Below are positions 38,797-49,900 of a stretch of DNA of 64,000 nt, piece by piece. Location of the stretch: the NCBI GenBank assembly GCA_003116975.1, contig BGKB01000217.1, positions 23,803-87,802 on the forward strand. Reading direction: 5' to 3'. The notes under the pieces are model-generated. The model saw only the letters and a program-made list of their open reading frames with translations, had not been told where the DNA came from and searched no databases. Source of the DNA: Aurantiochytrium sp. KH105. Its lineage: Eukaryota; Sar; Bigyra; Thraustochytrida; Thraustochytriidae. The first letter of the stretch is position 1; each line of letters starts with the position of its first letter. A program made the position numbers and the translations under genes.

Positions 38797-41746
38797 CTAC
38801 TGCGAGTTCATGGCCTCCGCACCTTGTTCCTGCGAATCACTTACATCCTCGGCAGCTTGCGACGCAGCCTTGATCTTATCCAATAAAAGGCGTTGCACAT
38901 GTACAAGCACGTCGCTTCGGCCAGACGACGCAGCCGCAACAGCAGCCTGTTCAAGGTCGCTCGTCGAGGACTGCAGTGCGCCGTGAAAGTGCTCCAACAC
39001 AATATCATCCGGGGCAGCGATCAAACTCAGAACGTACTCGAGCTGACCCAGATCCGCTGCCAATTGCTCTCTGCCCTTGTCTCCGATGCGGTCAATCCTC
39101 GCAATCTGGAGCATGAGGGTGTTGCTGGCGCCCAGAGCCACCACATTCAACCACTGGCGGGAAAACTCATCAAGCGCCTCTTCCTCCTCTTCTTCGTCAT
39201 CATCAAGAACGCCGTCCTTGCCGTCCTCGCCAGGTTCCTTTGCATCGGCACAATCCAGCGACTCCGTAGCCTTGAGCAATGGAACCAACCGCGATTCCGC
39301 CTCGAGATGCAAAAGGTCCTCGAGCGCCTCGCGCGCCTGACTTCCGAGACGATACACATTGGGCAAAAGATCCTTGGGCGCATCTTTGCTTGCGAAGGGT
39401 TCGAGAAGTTGAACAAGGTTGCTCAAATGCTTGACAACTCGAGTCATATAACGCAAGGGAGTGCCAAACTCTGAAATCATCTCCTCCTCTGTGCTCTGGA
39501 AGCTCTGCACTTGAGCATCCGTGTGGAGGGCCCACACACGCATAGCAGACATGTTTTTCCATTCAAGCTGGATTGGGGCCATGATCGACTCGAACGCTAC
39601 AGACTGCGCCGCTTCGATGAGCTCGTTCAGTGCCGCTGAGGATCGCTCCATGTATCGACCCCGGATAGAGGCATCTCCGCCTCCCGCAAGCGTTGTTAGA
39701 TTCGATTGTGCTTCATCATCGTTATCCAGCAACGCTTCGGCCACCAGGGCCGCCATCTTTTGACCGCCGCTCGCTCTTGCCACCTCGGAGCGTTGCGACA
39801 ACACCTCGGCTGCCACGCGTGACATTTTCGGGGTGAGGACTTCCTCACGGAAAGCACGGACGCGAGCCGCAAAGCCAGCTGACTCGTGTAAAAGACCCAA
39901 GACCGAAGACGTTTGTTCCTCCCATACGCCCTCATGTGTGGAAGAAGCCTCACTTGGATCAGCGAACATCTGCTTCAAAACTTGTACACATTTCGTACAA
40001 AATTCGAACCAAAAGTCATCCACAGCACGCAAAAGGTCAGCAACCTTGGCACCTTGCGAAAAACGTGCGCAGCGCTCCATTGCAGCTTGCACGAGACTTG
40101 TGCTGCTTGGATCGCCCAATAGACTACGAATAGTGTTGGCCGAAACCTGACCTGCACGACTGGCAAACTCGGCAGAGAGGACGCGGCGCTCGAGCGCTCC
40201 GTAATTACCAAAGAGACTCGCAAAGGGTTCGGCAACAGCCTCGGCCAGGGCCTTATCGTCGGCCGACGGTCCACTGGCCTCATGCGATGCCCCACCGTCA
40301 CGCACAGAGGCGACTGGGTCGTTACTGCCACTTTCGCCGCCGTGTTCGTGCGCAATTCGCACCACCTGGTCAGCAAATGCGCAGGTCTTTTCAAACACGT
40401 CGATGGCGCTTGCAAGTTCGCTCTTTTGCAAGTACGACTCGAGGTCAGCCCGAATAAATGCGAGGCCTTCGACCGCAATGCGCTCAATCGCCGAGGCTGC
40501 GTGGATCTTGCCAAAGACGCGCACACACCGGCTGGCCTCGCGCTCCAAGGCGCCAGCAAAGCGTTCGTAAAAACGTTGAATCCACGAGGACAGCGGATCT
40601 CCATCCCGCTGCGCTGCCGCGGCTGAGTCTTCCCAGTCCTTGTGCAGGAAGCCTGCTCTGGCGGAAGCAAACTCGTTGCAAAGAGTCTGCAGCGTTCCCA
40701 TGGTTTCAAACACCTCGACAAGGCTGTGCAGACGTTTTTCAGCGTCTTTGACCTTTTCTTCGCCGCCATCCTCCTCGCCGTCGAGGCACGTACGAATAGC
40801 TTCCTGAAGTCCAGGGCCAATGAGAGTTTCCAAACGCTCCTCCATGGAAGTGAGCGTTCGTTCTCGCTCCTCCGCTCCGGGCATGCCGTCGAGCAGACTT
40901 AGACTCTCACGAAGGGAGGACAGACGTTTTGCAACGCCCACCAGGTTTTGACTTTCAAAGCCCTCCTCAACCTCTCGTGCCAGCCGACTCCAATTTGCCG
41001 ATTGCTCGAGGACGCCAATCGTTTGGTCAAGGTTCATTTTGATCGTGTGCAGGTGCTCAAGCGTGTCGATCGTCGTCACGTCCCCAGCACTCGGACTACT
41101 TGGGCTTCCCATTTCCGGCCCCCTGGGGGATGCCTCGAGGGCCGAGCGCTCGAGGCTCACCACTTGCGATTCAAGCTTGCCGACGCCTCGAACCAACGCG
41201 CTCGAGTCGCGTCCGATGCGCTCGACTTCCCGCAGCGCTCTTGGAATTGATCCCAGGAGCTGAGCCATTTGGTCCTCTAGCTTGCTATTGAGCGATTGTG
41301 ACTCTTGCTGCAAACGGACGAGCACGCTAGCGAGATAGCTCTGAGCACATTGCGTTTAGCAGGCGTGGGAGGGAGGGGACTTCATGTTAGCATTCTTAAC
41401 ATTGCGCTCGTTTATTTGGACACCTTGAGTTTCAAGAACTCGTCCATCTCTCCCTGAAAAAGCAACTTACTTCGAGTGGGGCTGGTGCTCGACCTTGCTG
41501 CGCAAGGCTAGCGCTCGTGTTCGGAGTCGACCCGGCGCCGACCTCGGGTTCAACTTCGTCCGGCGACGTGGCAAGATCACTTGGTGCAGCAGCAGCAACA
41601 GAAGCGTCTTTGTTTGCAAGAGAGCCGTCAGCGTGCAGGCCCTCCTGCGAGGCGACAGCCTTCTCCATACAGGTGTTGACCCATGCCTTGATGTCAAGGT
41701 CGAGTTCCTCGAAGGGCCGGAGGGTCTCCTGCGTGAGCGTATCCAT
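38797..41746 (-). CDS. COG7: COG7, conserved oligomeric Golgi complex subunit (two exons)
   Basis: Subunit of lobe B of the COG tether for retrograde intra-Golgi traffic. Exon 1 is 41746-41471 (MDTLTQETLRPFEELDLDIK..., ending APLE), exon 2 is 41340-38797. The junction is in phase 0 and continues SYLASVLVRLQQESQSLN. The N-terminal DLDIKAWVNTCMEKA matches FDVKEWINAAF of human COG7. Exon 2 carries the family's paired coiled-coil pattern (LREVERIGRDSSALVRGV, NLDQTIGVLEQSANWSRL, VEEGFESQNLVGVAKRLSSLRESL). The product is about 939 residues, longer than the human 770, because of acidic insertions such as DDDEEEEEEALDEF. Divergent from IMPDH; a (CGCA)n tract sits 20 bp before the start codon. Without exon 1 the frame would lack its conserved N terminus. 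Confidence 0.88.
41341..41470 (-). other. COG7 intron
   Basis: A 130-bp intron, GTAAGT at 41470-41465 to CAG at 41343-41341 on the minus strand, phase 0. Confidence 0.8.
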
Positions 41747-41767
41747 GGTTTTGTAAAGGGCCGACCA

Positions 41768-41799
<32 letters not shown>

Positions 41800-42795
41800 G
41801 TCAGGCAGACTGGCTCACGAACGAAAGTAAAGTCACAAAGGGCTGACAGCAGACTCGAGCTACGACTCGCTCCCCAAAACCCCCTCGCTCCCTCTTCCCG
41901 AGGGACGGCAGACCCGGCTTTGTCGGCCTCCGGCGCGCAGGCGAGGCAACTCGTCTTTGCTCGCTTGTGCCTGTTGCTTGTAGCTTGTGCTTGTCGCGCG
42001 ATGTTAGTACTACTAGGCTAGGCCTACTAGGCCTGCCTACTGTTTTCCCAGCCGCTTGCGTGGCACTTGCTCTCCCCTCAAATGTGCGGCCTCGGGCAGG
42101 TAGAGATGGATGCATAAGTGGCACAAATGTCGCTTTCCACGCCAATGGCAAGCGAAGCTAATAACAGCCATTTCGCCTCGGGCGAGCCAGGGCCAGGACT
42201 GTTGCACTTTTTCCCCGCCGCTCAGCTCAAGCTACTGCATGGCGGCTGCCTGGCGGGCCGACGCCGTGCGATACGGGCCCTCCCCGTTTCCCATTTCCTC
42301 TCCTCCATCTGCGCGCCGAGTCTGTTTGCCTCTGATGATCATCCGCCACCGTCCGCTCGCATCGCGCGCCGCTCAGCGTGCGACCACCGTCCACCAGCGT
42401 ATACCTTTAGCCTACTACCTGCCGCGGCGGCCGGCTAGCTGTCCATTGGTGGCCCGGCGCAAAGTCGCCAACGGCGGGCCGCACAGTGGACCTTGCGGCC
42501 GCGCAAGTGGACTTTGCGGCCCGGCGAGGAGCAATCTTCCGCCGCCCCGGCGGCAGAACAGAGACGAGGCCCGCGACCCCCCGAGACCAACCGGCGCAGC
42601 AGACGCGCAAGGGCCAGCCAGAGACAGGCTGCGGCGAGAGCGAGCGAGCAGCAGCAGCAGCGCGCAGGGCGGCGAGAGCGTGCCCGCCAGACCACCGCGG
42701 CCCGCCGGCGAGCGCGCGAGCGAGCGAGCGCGAGCAAGCGAGCGACCCGACCCACCCACCCATTCAGACCGGTGGCGCCAGGAAAACCAGCCAAA
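41747..42795. other. Divergent region between COG7 and IMPDH
   Basis: Starts with (CGCA)n at 41767-41799. TAGGCCTA-type palindromes lie near 42015-42035. The last 300 bp before IMPDH are rich in GAGCGAGC words. The IMPDH frame is open through this last part, but its translation is only Arg/Ala/Gln-rich. Confidence 0.55.
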
Positions 42796-44343
42796 ATGGC
42801 GTCTCCTTTTCCCGTGGACAAGTTCGAGCTCAGCGCCGACGAGATGGACGGCGTGGGCTCGAACGCACTCTTCGGGACGACGACGGGTGGCCGCGGGTTC
42901 ACCTTTGACGACGTCATCTTGCTGCCCGGACAGGTGGACTTTGGCGTGACCGACATCACGCTGGAGACCCAGCTCACCCGTAACATCAAGTTGAACATGC
43001 CCCTGGTGAGCTCCCCCATGGATTCTGTGACGGAGCACCTCATGGCCATCAACATGGCGTTGCACGGCGGCATCGGCTTCATCCACCGCGGAAACACCAT
43101 CGCGGAGCAGGCCGAGGAGGTCCGTCTCGTGAAGCGCTACAAGAGCGGCTTCATCACCGAGCCCTTTTGCCTGGCGCCCTCCAACACAATCGCCGACGTG
43201 GACCGCATGACTGCGGAAAAGGGCTTCACCGGCGTCCCCATCACTGAGAACGGCGACGGCCATGGAAAACTCCTCGGTATGGTGACCTCGCGCGATGTCG
43301 ACTTCATCGAGGATAGGTCACGCGAGCTCTCGAGCGTCATGACGCCGCTGAGCGACCTGTACACCCTGCAGGAGAGCTGCTCCCTGGAAGAGGCGAACAA
43401 GGAGCTGCGCGAGAGCAAGCGCGGCAAGATCCCCGTCGTCGACGGCGAGGGAAACCTTGTGTCTCTCGTCTCGCGCAAGGATCTCCTCAAGAACCGTGAT
43501 TTTCCCGACTCGAGCAAGGACAAGAACGACCGCCTCATGGTTGGTGCCTCGGTCGGAATTGCCGACGTCGACGAGGCCAAAGAGCGCATGGCTGCTCTCG
43601 TCGAGGCTGGCGTCGACGTCATTACGCTCGAGTCCCGCCACCCGGACATTGATCGCGAGGTCGAGCTCATCAAGTTCGCCAAGTCCAACTTCCCCGAGCT
43701 CGACGTCATTGGCGGTAACATCGTGACCGCCCGGCAGATGGAGGAGCTCGTCAAGGCTGGCGTTGACGCCGTGCGCGTTGGCATGGGCGTGGCTTCCATC
43801 GCCACCGGCCAGCTGGTCAAGGCCGTCGGCCGCCCGCAAATGTCGGCTGTCTTCCACGTCTCGCGCATCGCCCACTCCCACGGCATTCCTGTCATTGCGG
43901 ACGGCGGTATCGCCAACAGTGGTTGCGCCATCAAGGCGCTTTCGCTCGGCGCGAGCACCGTCATGATGGGCTCCCTTCTTGCGGGAACCGAGGAGTCCCC
44001 CGGCCAGTACTACTTTCAGGACGGCCTGCGCCTTAAAAAGTACCGTGGCAACCATTCTCGCGACGCGCTTGTGAGCGAGGGTCTGCAGGACTCTGGCGAT
44101 GTTCCCCTCGTCTCGACCGGCGTTTCGGGCGCCGTCGTCGACAAGGGCTCGGTGCGCCGCTTCCTCCCATACCAAACGCAGAGTATCCGCCATGGTCTCC
44201 AGGACCTTGGTGTGCGTTCCCTCGCGGCGCTGCACGACTCTCTGTACGACCAGACCCTTCGCTTCGAGATCCGCTCTTCTGCGGCGCAAAAGGAGGGCGG
44301 TGTCCACGATCTGCACACCTTTGTCCGCAACTACGTGCACTAA
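42796..44343 (+). CDS. IMP dehydrogenase homologue lacking catalytic residues
   Basis: A 515-residue protein, the length of eukaryotic IMPDH. The start at 42796 (CCAAAATGG) is preferred over the open upstream frame, because MASPFPVDKFELSADEMDG gives the usual N terminus. It keeps the TIM barrel and both CBS domains (about 125-245; KIPVVDGEGNLVSLVSRKDLL), LPGQVDFG, PLVSSPMDSVTE, VPVIADGGI-like GIPVIADGGIANSG, MMGSLLAGTEESPGQY and GVSGAVVDKGS. The catalytic loop reads GMGVASIATGQ, so the cysteine that attacks IMP is Ala336; the NAD-site LDSSQGNS reads LESRHPDI (E279); YRGMGS reads YRGNHS; and the flap Arg-Tyr pair is absent (the flap is five residues shorter). It therefore looks like a pseudoenzyme, perhaps a regulatory partner of an active IMPDH elsewhere. 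Strong GC3 codon bias suggests high expression. A function other than IMP oxidation cannot be excluded. Confidence 0.9.
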   Translation: MASPFPVDKFELSADEMDGVGSNALFGTTTGGRGFTFDDVILLPGQVDFGVTDITLETQLTRNIKLNMPLVSSPMDSVTEHLMAINMALHGGIGFIHRGNTIAEQAEEVRLVKRYKSGFITEPFCLAPSNTIADVDRMTAEKGFTGVPITENGDGHGKLLGMVTSRDVDFIEDRSRELSSVMTPLSDLYTLQESCSLEEANKELRESKRGKIPVVDGEGNLVSLVSRKDLLKNRDFPDSSKDKNDRLMVGASVGIADVDEAKERMAALVEAGVDVITLESRHPDIDREVELIKFAKSNFPELDVIGGNIVTARQMEELVKAGVDAVRVGMGVASIATGQLVKAVGRPQMSAVFHVSRIAHSHGIPVIADGGIANSGCAIKALSLGASTVMMGSLLAGTEESPGQYYFQDGLRLKKYRGNHSRDALVSEGLQDSGDVPLVSTGVSGAVVDKGSVRRFLPYQTQSIRHGLQDLGVRSLAALHDSLYDQTLRFEIRSSAAQKEGGVHDLHTFVRNYVH

Positions 44344-45064
44344 GCTGGCCGAGATCGTCGGCCCTCTTCGCATTCGCTGCGTTAACTGTTACGAACGAAC
44401 TTGCTCTGCCTTTTACTCCCTGCGACCCGCAATTCTTTAAAAAGAAAAACAATCCTAAGAAAATAGAGAGAAGGAACGAGTGCTCATGCACACAACTTTG
44501 CGCTCCTCCACGTGTCTCGGCAAGCTGCTGCGTTGCCAGGCAGGATAAAGCAGAACATAGGCTTCATAGGCCTACATGGAAAAAAAAATTATAACATCCG
44601 TTCGTGACCTTACCTGTGTCTTTTATTTTTTTTTATCTTGAGAATCGCTGAGAATGAAAAACAACAAAACGAAACCAGAGGCAAACAATGAAAATTCCAT
44701 CCGAGCTCGCCGACTCAAGACATACCACCATGAAAACATTGTTTAAGCGCTCAAATGAAACGAGAACAGAATTTTCTTCCCGGAAAGCTCACAACAAGAG
44801 TATCGAAGAATTTCGTCCAAGCGCTTTCTACCTACGTCCTTTCGGTACACATCTTCTCACAGTCAATCTCTGTGCGCTTTCCAAACGCTTTTCGCAACAA
44901 GAAAGAGCGTATCTGACACTTTCGGGATCATTCCAAATAAGAGAGAATCAATTATTTCATAAATGAATGAGAAGCGAAAGTAGGGCATGTCGTCAGTGTG
45001 AGGTGAAATTCTTCGTCCTTGGGTCAAAGCGTTTTTCGTTGTTATTTTGCTTTGTTTTGTCTTT
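44344..45064. other. Convergent intergenic region
   Basis: AT-rich 3' flanks with A- and T-runs (44580-44590, 44622-44636). The short frame at 44688-44966 has no recognisable content. Confidence 0.5.
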
Positions 45065-45415
45065 CTAGAGCAGAAACACGTCATCCTCGTGGTGCATGAG
45101 TTCGCGGTATTTCACGGGCTCATTAGGGAGCACCTCATTGAGCTCCTTGACCACGCGCTCGTGCAAGTCACTGCGCAACCAATGGCGCAGATGAGCACGA
45201 GACTCCCATTCCGTGACCACCATGAATTTGTCGGAATCCTCGGTGTCCATGAGCGTCTCGATGTTCATAAGACCGGGCCAGTCGCGGACGTCCGTCTCCA
45301 CATTGGACATGATCTGCCGCACCTTGGACTCCTGCATCGGCGGGATGCGTCGCTCTGAAATCCTGATCACCTTGCCCAAGTGGACAAGGGCCACTTTGGC
45401 CTTGCTCATGGACAT
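45065..45415 (-). CDS. ABM-type dimeric alpha/beta-barrel protein
   Basis: A 116-residue protein beginning MSMSKAKVALVHLGKVIRIS. The pattern of a beta strand, a helix with RQIMSNVETDVRDWPG, then TLMDTEDSDKFMVVTEW and a helix ESRAHLRHWLRSD is that of the antibiotic-biosynthesis-monooxygenase fold (stress-response A/B barrel), small dimers that bind heme, quinones or polyketides, or merely respond to stress. The motif EWESRAHLRHWL matches the EW-s-AlxxHl signature. No catalytic residue can be assigned. The frame extends upstream to 45658 through a CTG/CAG tract (seven Gln), but that part is low-complexity, so I take Met at 45415. It could equally start at 45409. Confidence 0.75.
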   Translation of the reverse strand: MSMSKAKVALVHLGKVIRISERRIPPMQESKVRQIMSNVETDVRDWPGLMNIETLMDTEDSDKFMVVTEWESRAHLRHWLRSDLHERVVKELNEVLPNEPVKYRELMHHEDDVFLL

Positions 45416-46900
45416 GGCTGCCTGCTGCTGCTGCTGCTGCTGCTTCCGCGTCCGCTTCTGCCTGTCGTCCCGCCTGTCTGGCCGTTCGGGACGCCTCGAG
45501 ATAGCCTCTTGCCGCCTTTGCCCGTGCCGTGCCGTGCTCGCTCGCGCGCAGGCCCTCGCGGCGCGTTCGCGATCTGTACTGCTTGTCCTCTCTCTCCCTG
45601 TGCTCTCACCTAGTCGGGCCTCCCCTCCCTTCTGCGCCAACTTGAACGTGAAGTGCACAAAAGTCTCCGCAGCCGCGTCCCTCGGACTTATGAAAAGGGG
45701 GCTATCCTACACAAATAGGTCGCTTGAGACAGTCCCGGGACCTCCTGGGACTTCCCGGCCGCGGCCGCTCGTAACGGTCATGATCCGGTGGCCGGACATG
45801 CACCGAGGCTGGCCATGGTGGCTGGCCGGCTGGGGGAAACCCATGGCCCTGGCTACTTTTCCTGGCTTAGGTTGGCTTAGATTGGCTTGGCTTAGCTGGA
45901 TGGTTCGTAGCTTCTGTCGACAGGCGGGTGGATGGCCGGCCCTGGCTAGATGCTAGCCTCCGATTGACAGCCGCGCGGCCCTAGACTTCGCTCATATTCT
46001 AGCATCTTTGCATCGTGCACTGAGGGTCAGATTTAGCTCAGGCTTGGAAGTTCGAAATGGGCTGCGCATAGAACTTTTGTTCCGTCCCGTGCAACAGGCC
46101 AGCTTCCATGGAGACGACTCGCCTGCGTTACTTTGCAAGCATAAAGGTCGATATTCCGCAAACAAGCAAATAAACTGGCAACCAATAGCAATCAATAGCA
46201 ACCCTTTAGCATCTCGTCCACAACCGACTCTTTGTCGTGAGAGAAAGAGAGTTGGAAAACCGCAAACCCGATATTCGCGCCGCCGCGTCATACACATGTA
46301 ACCCGGCTTGCCGGAGGCGGCGAGGGAGATCAGAATAATTATTCTCGGGCCAGTGTAGCCGCCATTGGCTCGACTGCAGTCATTCAAAGGCTCATTCATT
46401 GCAGCAACCCGCTCCCGTGCGGGTCTGCCCCAAAACAACTTTCTCAAAGTACCAAAAGAAAGTATTTTCTGAGAGAGAGAAGCGGTCGCGCGAACTGTTA
46501 CAATTTGGCCTAGGGCAAGCAGCCAAACGAACAGCTGGTTGGATGGTCGGTCGTTTCCCCCCACGTCTGTGCGTATTCATCTCCAATAACCCCATTTGGC
46601 GTACCGCGCTGAGCAGAACGCTAAACGTGGACGCTAGCCGTAGGTGCGTAGGACACGCGCCTGCGCAAGTTTGCGTGCGCGCGCGAGGGCGCGCGTGAGC
46701 ACGTGAAGGTCTGGTGCATGTACTGCTTTTGTGTGTTGGAGAAGGGTCGATCGCCTGTAGCTCCGCAGCTTTGAGCGCACCCGTTGCATAGTGAAGGCAA
46801 AGGAGGGTTTTGTTGACGCCTTCATCAATTAGAGCGAGCAACAACAAAACGAGAGACTCTTTCGAAAGACGCTGTCCAGTCCAGCGTTGTGCCGTCTGAA
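45416..46900. other. Divergent intergenic region
   Basis: CTG repeats (45423-45441), GGCTTAGGTTGGCTTAG-type direct repeats (about 45863-45895) and (GC)-rich purine/pyrimidine runs near 46670-46700. The minus-strand frame at 46392-47237 overlaps the channel gene and is not accepted. Confidence 0.5.
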
Positions 46901-49900
46901 ATGCAGTCACAGCATGATGGTGAGGAAGACACATCAGCAAAGAACATCTGCTCCAACGAGCCGTCGCATGCAATGCACCAAACTGGCAACGATATTGGCG
47001 CGGCTGCCAAGAATGGAAATCAATCAAGTCCCACGTCGACGAGGCCATCAAAAGCTCCTCCCTTGTCCAACTCGGGAGGTACTCTAGATATTGCAACAAT
47101 GATCCAGGAGCAGCGCTTCGCTCTCGAAGAGCAACGTAAGCTTCTACAGCGCATGGAAGAAATGCAGTTGCGTCTTGAGCGTTTGGCACGAACAGGCAAG
47201 GCTGGGCCACGACAATCGGCCTTGGCCTTGGGGTCATTAGGGCAACAAAGCGAATGCGCTACGGGGCCAGCAAGTAATGCATGCCGCCCCTCGTTTCAAG
47301 TGTCCGAAGCAGACTCAAGAGTAGAGCCCGCGCGACACCGTCTGAGTGTTCAGATTGCCCCGAAACAACACATGATTCAACGCTCCTTGACAACGTCGAA
47401 CATCAACGAACAGACGTCCAGTGTGCGCGACGCAGACTGCGCCATCACAAGCGGTCGCGATGCGGCCCAGGGCGGACGACGACGATCCGTTCACGGTCTT
47501 GCTGGTCCCGTGGAGATTCGGCGGCTCAGCGGCGCAGGTATTGGACCTGCGCGACTTTCGGGGTTTGAGGATCAAGCGGCGAATCGGGCCGTCCCGAAGG
47601 TCTTTCCTAACGACGTTATCTCCACGGATGCTCTACATCGCAACTCGATGACTTTGGATGATGCTCTCCCTTCGCGACGAAAACCATCTGTACGTGGGAA
47701 ACACTTTGATGGCCTCGCACGACTCAAGCTACAAATCGAGGGGGGGTATCGCATGGTGGTGACGGACGAGGAGGACAGTGGAGACGAGGAGATGAGTGAT
47801 GCAGAAGAAGACGAGGAAGGCGGCACATACAAGCTCGGAGGAGATTCGATGCGAGAGCGATCCAGAGGGCGGAGTTCTGGAGCCCCCGAGCTCTCCAATC
47901 AGCACAGCGGCCTGGACGTCGACTCTGAATCGCTCGTTCCTGCAGAAGGCGCACAGGGAAAACGCCAGACATCCTCGTATGAGGATAACGCAGTGTCCGC
48001 CATTCGGACGTCAATTTTAGCGTCGGGTAAGCGGCTCAAGACAGTGAGCGGGGAGACGGGGAGTTTTAAATACAAGACAAGCAGTGCAAAGCAAGGAGGC
48101 GCAGGTCGGCGCCGGCGCCGACAAAAGAGCTTTTTGAGCAAGTACAATCCTTTGAACCGGTTGCCTGTCCTGCACCCAGAGAGCTCTTTTCGAGCCAAGT
48201 GGAATCTCTTTGTACTTTGCATGCTGCTGTGGTACAGCTTCACGATTCCCTTTTCGATTAGCTTCAGTATCTCGCCGTACGGACTGTGGCGCATTATCGA
48301 GATCCTTTTCGACGTGGCTTTCGGGGTCGACATTCTGCTCAACTTCATTACTGGATACTACACCAAGCGACAGTCGGTGCAGTTGATTGTCATGAATCAT
48401 CGCATGATCGTCAAAAACTACGTCATGACATGGCTGCTCGTGGATCTCATCGCCATAACCCCTTTTGACATCATCGTGACCTTACTAACGACGGGATCGA
48501 CGGTACATGCAGAACGCTCGGTTGCAAGTTTGTCAAAGCTGATTCGACTTGTCAAGCTGACGAGGCTCCTGCGTCTCGTGGGTCTGTATAGATACTTTAA
48601 ATACTGGTCGGACCGACTCAAGCCGGGCATGCTTCGTTTGGGGACCTCGCTCATTGTCATATTGCTCGTCATTCATCTTTTGGCGTGCTTCTTCTTTTAC
48701 CTTTCGGATCTCGACCCGACGCGTGTGGACACGTGGTCCGATGAGTACGGCGTTCGCCACGAAGACTTGGCGTTTCCAAAGTATATTGCGAGTCTGTATT
48801 GGTCGATCACGACAATGACAACGGTCGGGTACGGCGACATTGTTCCTCAGAACGAGGGCGAGATCTTCTTTGTAATCATCGCCATGCTTATCTCGTGCTC
48901 AATGTTTGCGTATTCCGTGGGTAACGTGGCGTCGATGGTCAGCGCCATCGACTCAACACAGACAATGTACAAGGAAAAGATGGACTGGCTCAAAGAGTAC
49001 TGCTCGCAGCAGGCCTTGCCAGAAGAGCTGCAGACGCGAATCAGGGCATACTATAGTCACTGCTGGAAGGATCTCAAGAGCTTTCCGTTTTCGGAACACG
49101 CGATTCTGGATGACTTGAGTCCCGCGCTACGCCGCGAGGTGGTCCTCTTTCTCAATCGGGACATGGTTGACAAAGTTCCATTTTTCCAGGGTCAGGACGA
49201 CAATTTTATCTGCCGTCTAATTTTATGCATGACTGCAGAAGTGTGCGCTCCATTGGACATGATTATTCGCCAAGGCGAGGTAGGCAAGGCCATGTACTTT
49301 GTACGACGTGGGCTTGTGGAAGTTTGCAACGCGGATGCCACCGAAATTTACACGACGCTTTCAGATGGATGCTACTTTGGCGAAATCTCACTTCTTGTGG
49401 GAGGTAGACGCACCGCCTCGGTGCGAGCCATCTTCCATTCGAGTCTCTTTCGCTTGGAACAAGATGACCTGGACAACATGCTTCTCGACTACCCGGAAGC
49501 CCTGCAAAAGATTTTGCACATTGCTGCGACAAGTCGGTACCAGCTCACGGAAGCTGAGCACGAGTCTCTTCAAAGTCGCTTCCAGGTGTTTTCTTCAGTT
49601 CTAGGGAACGATAACATACGTTCGGGCGGCGGCATGGGCGTCTCTGATGAGGAAGATGACTTGCATGGCGAAGATGCAGATAATATTGGCATTGCACAAG
49701 AGGAGAGCACGAGTTTTGGCAAGAACTATGGCGCGCAAGATAGAAATGGTGACGAATTTAAATCCGATGACGCACAAGGACAGGTCTCGGGCCAAATCGT
49801 TGCTGGGAGAAGGCGGAGTAGCACTTTGAGCGATGCGAACGGGGAAGAGGGGGAGGATACCTTTGACAGTGGCCCCCTCCCTCACCCCTTGATCTCACCG

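Noticed and set aside
43318-44373. 351-codon minus-strand frame opposite IMPDH
   Set aside because: Antisense shadow of a strongly codon-biased gene; no domain content.
46392-47237. 281-codon minus-strand frame before the channel
   Set aside because: Overlaps the conserved-frame N terminus of the channel and has no recognisable motif.
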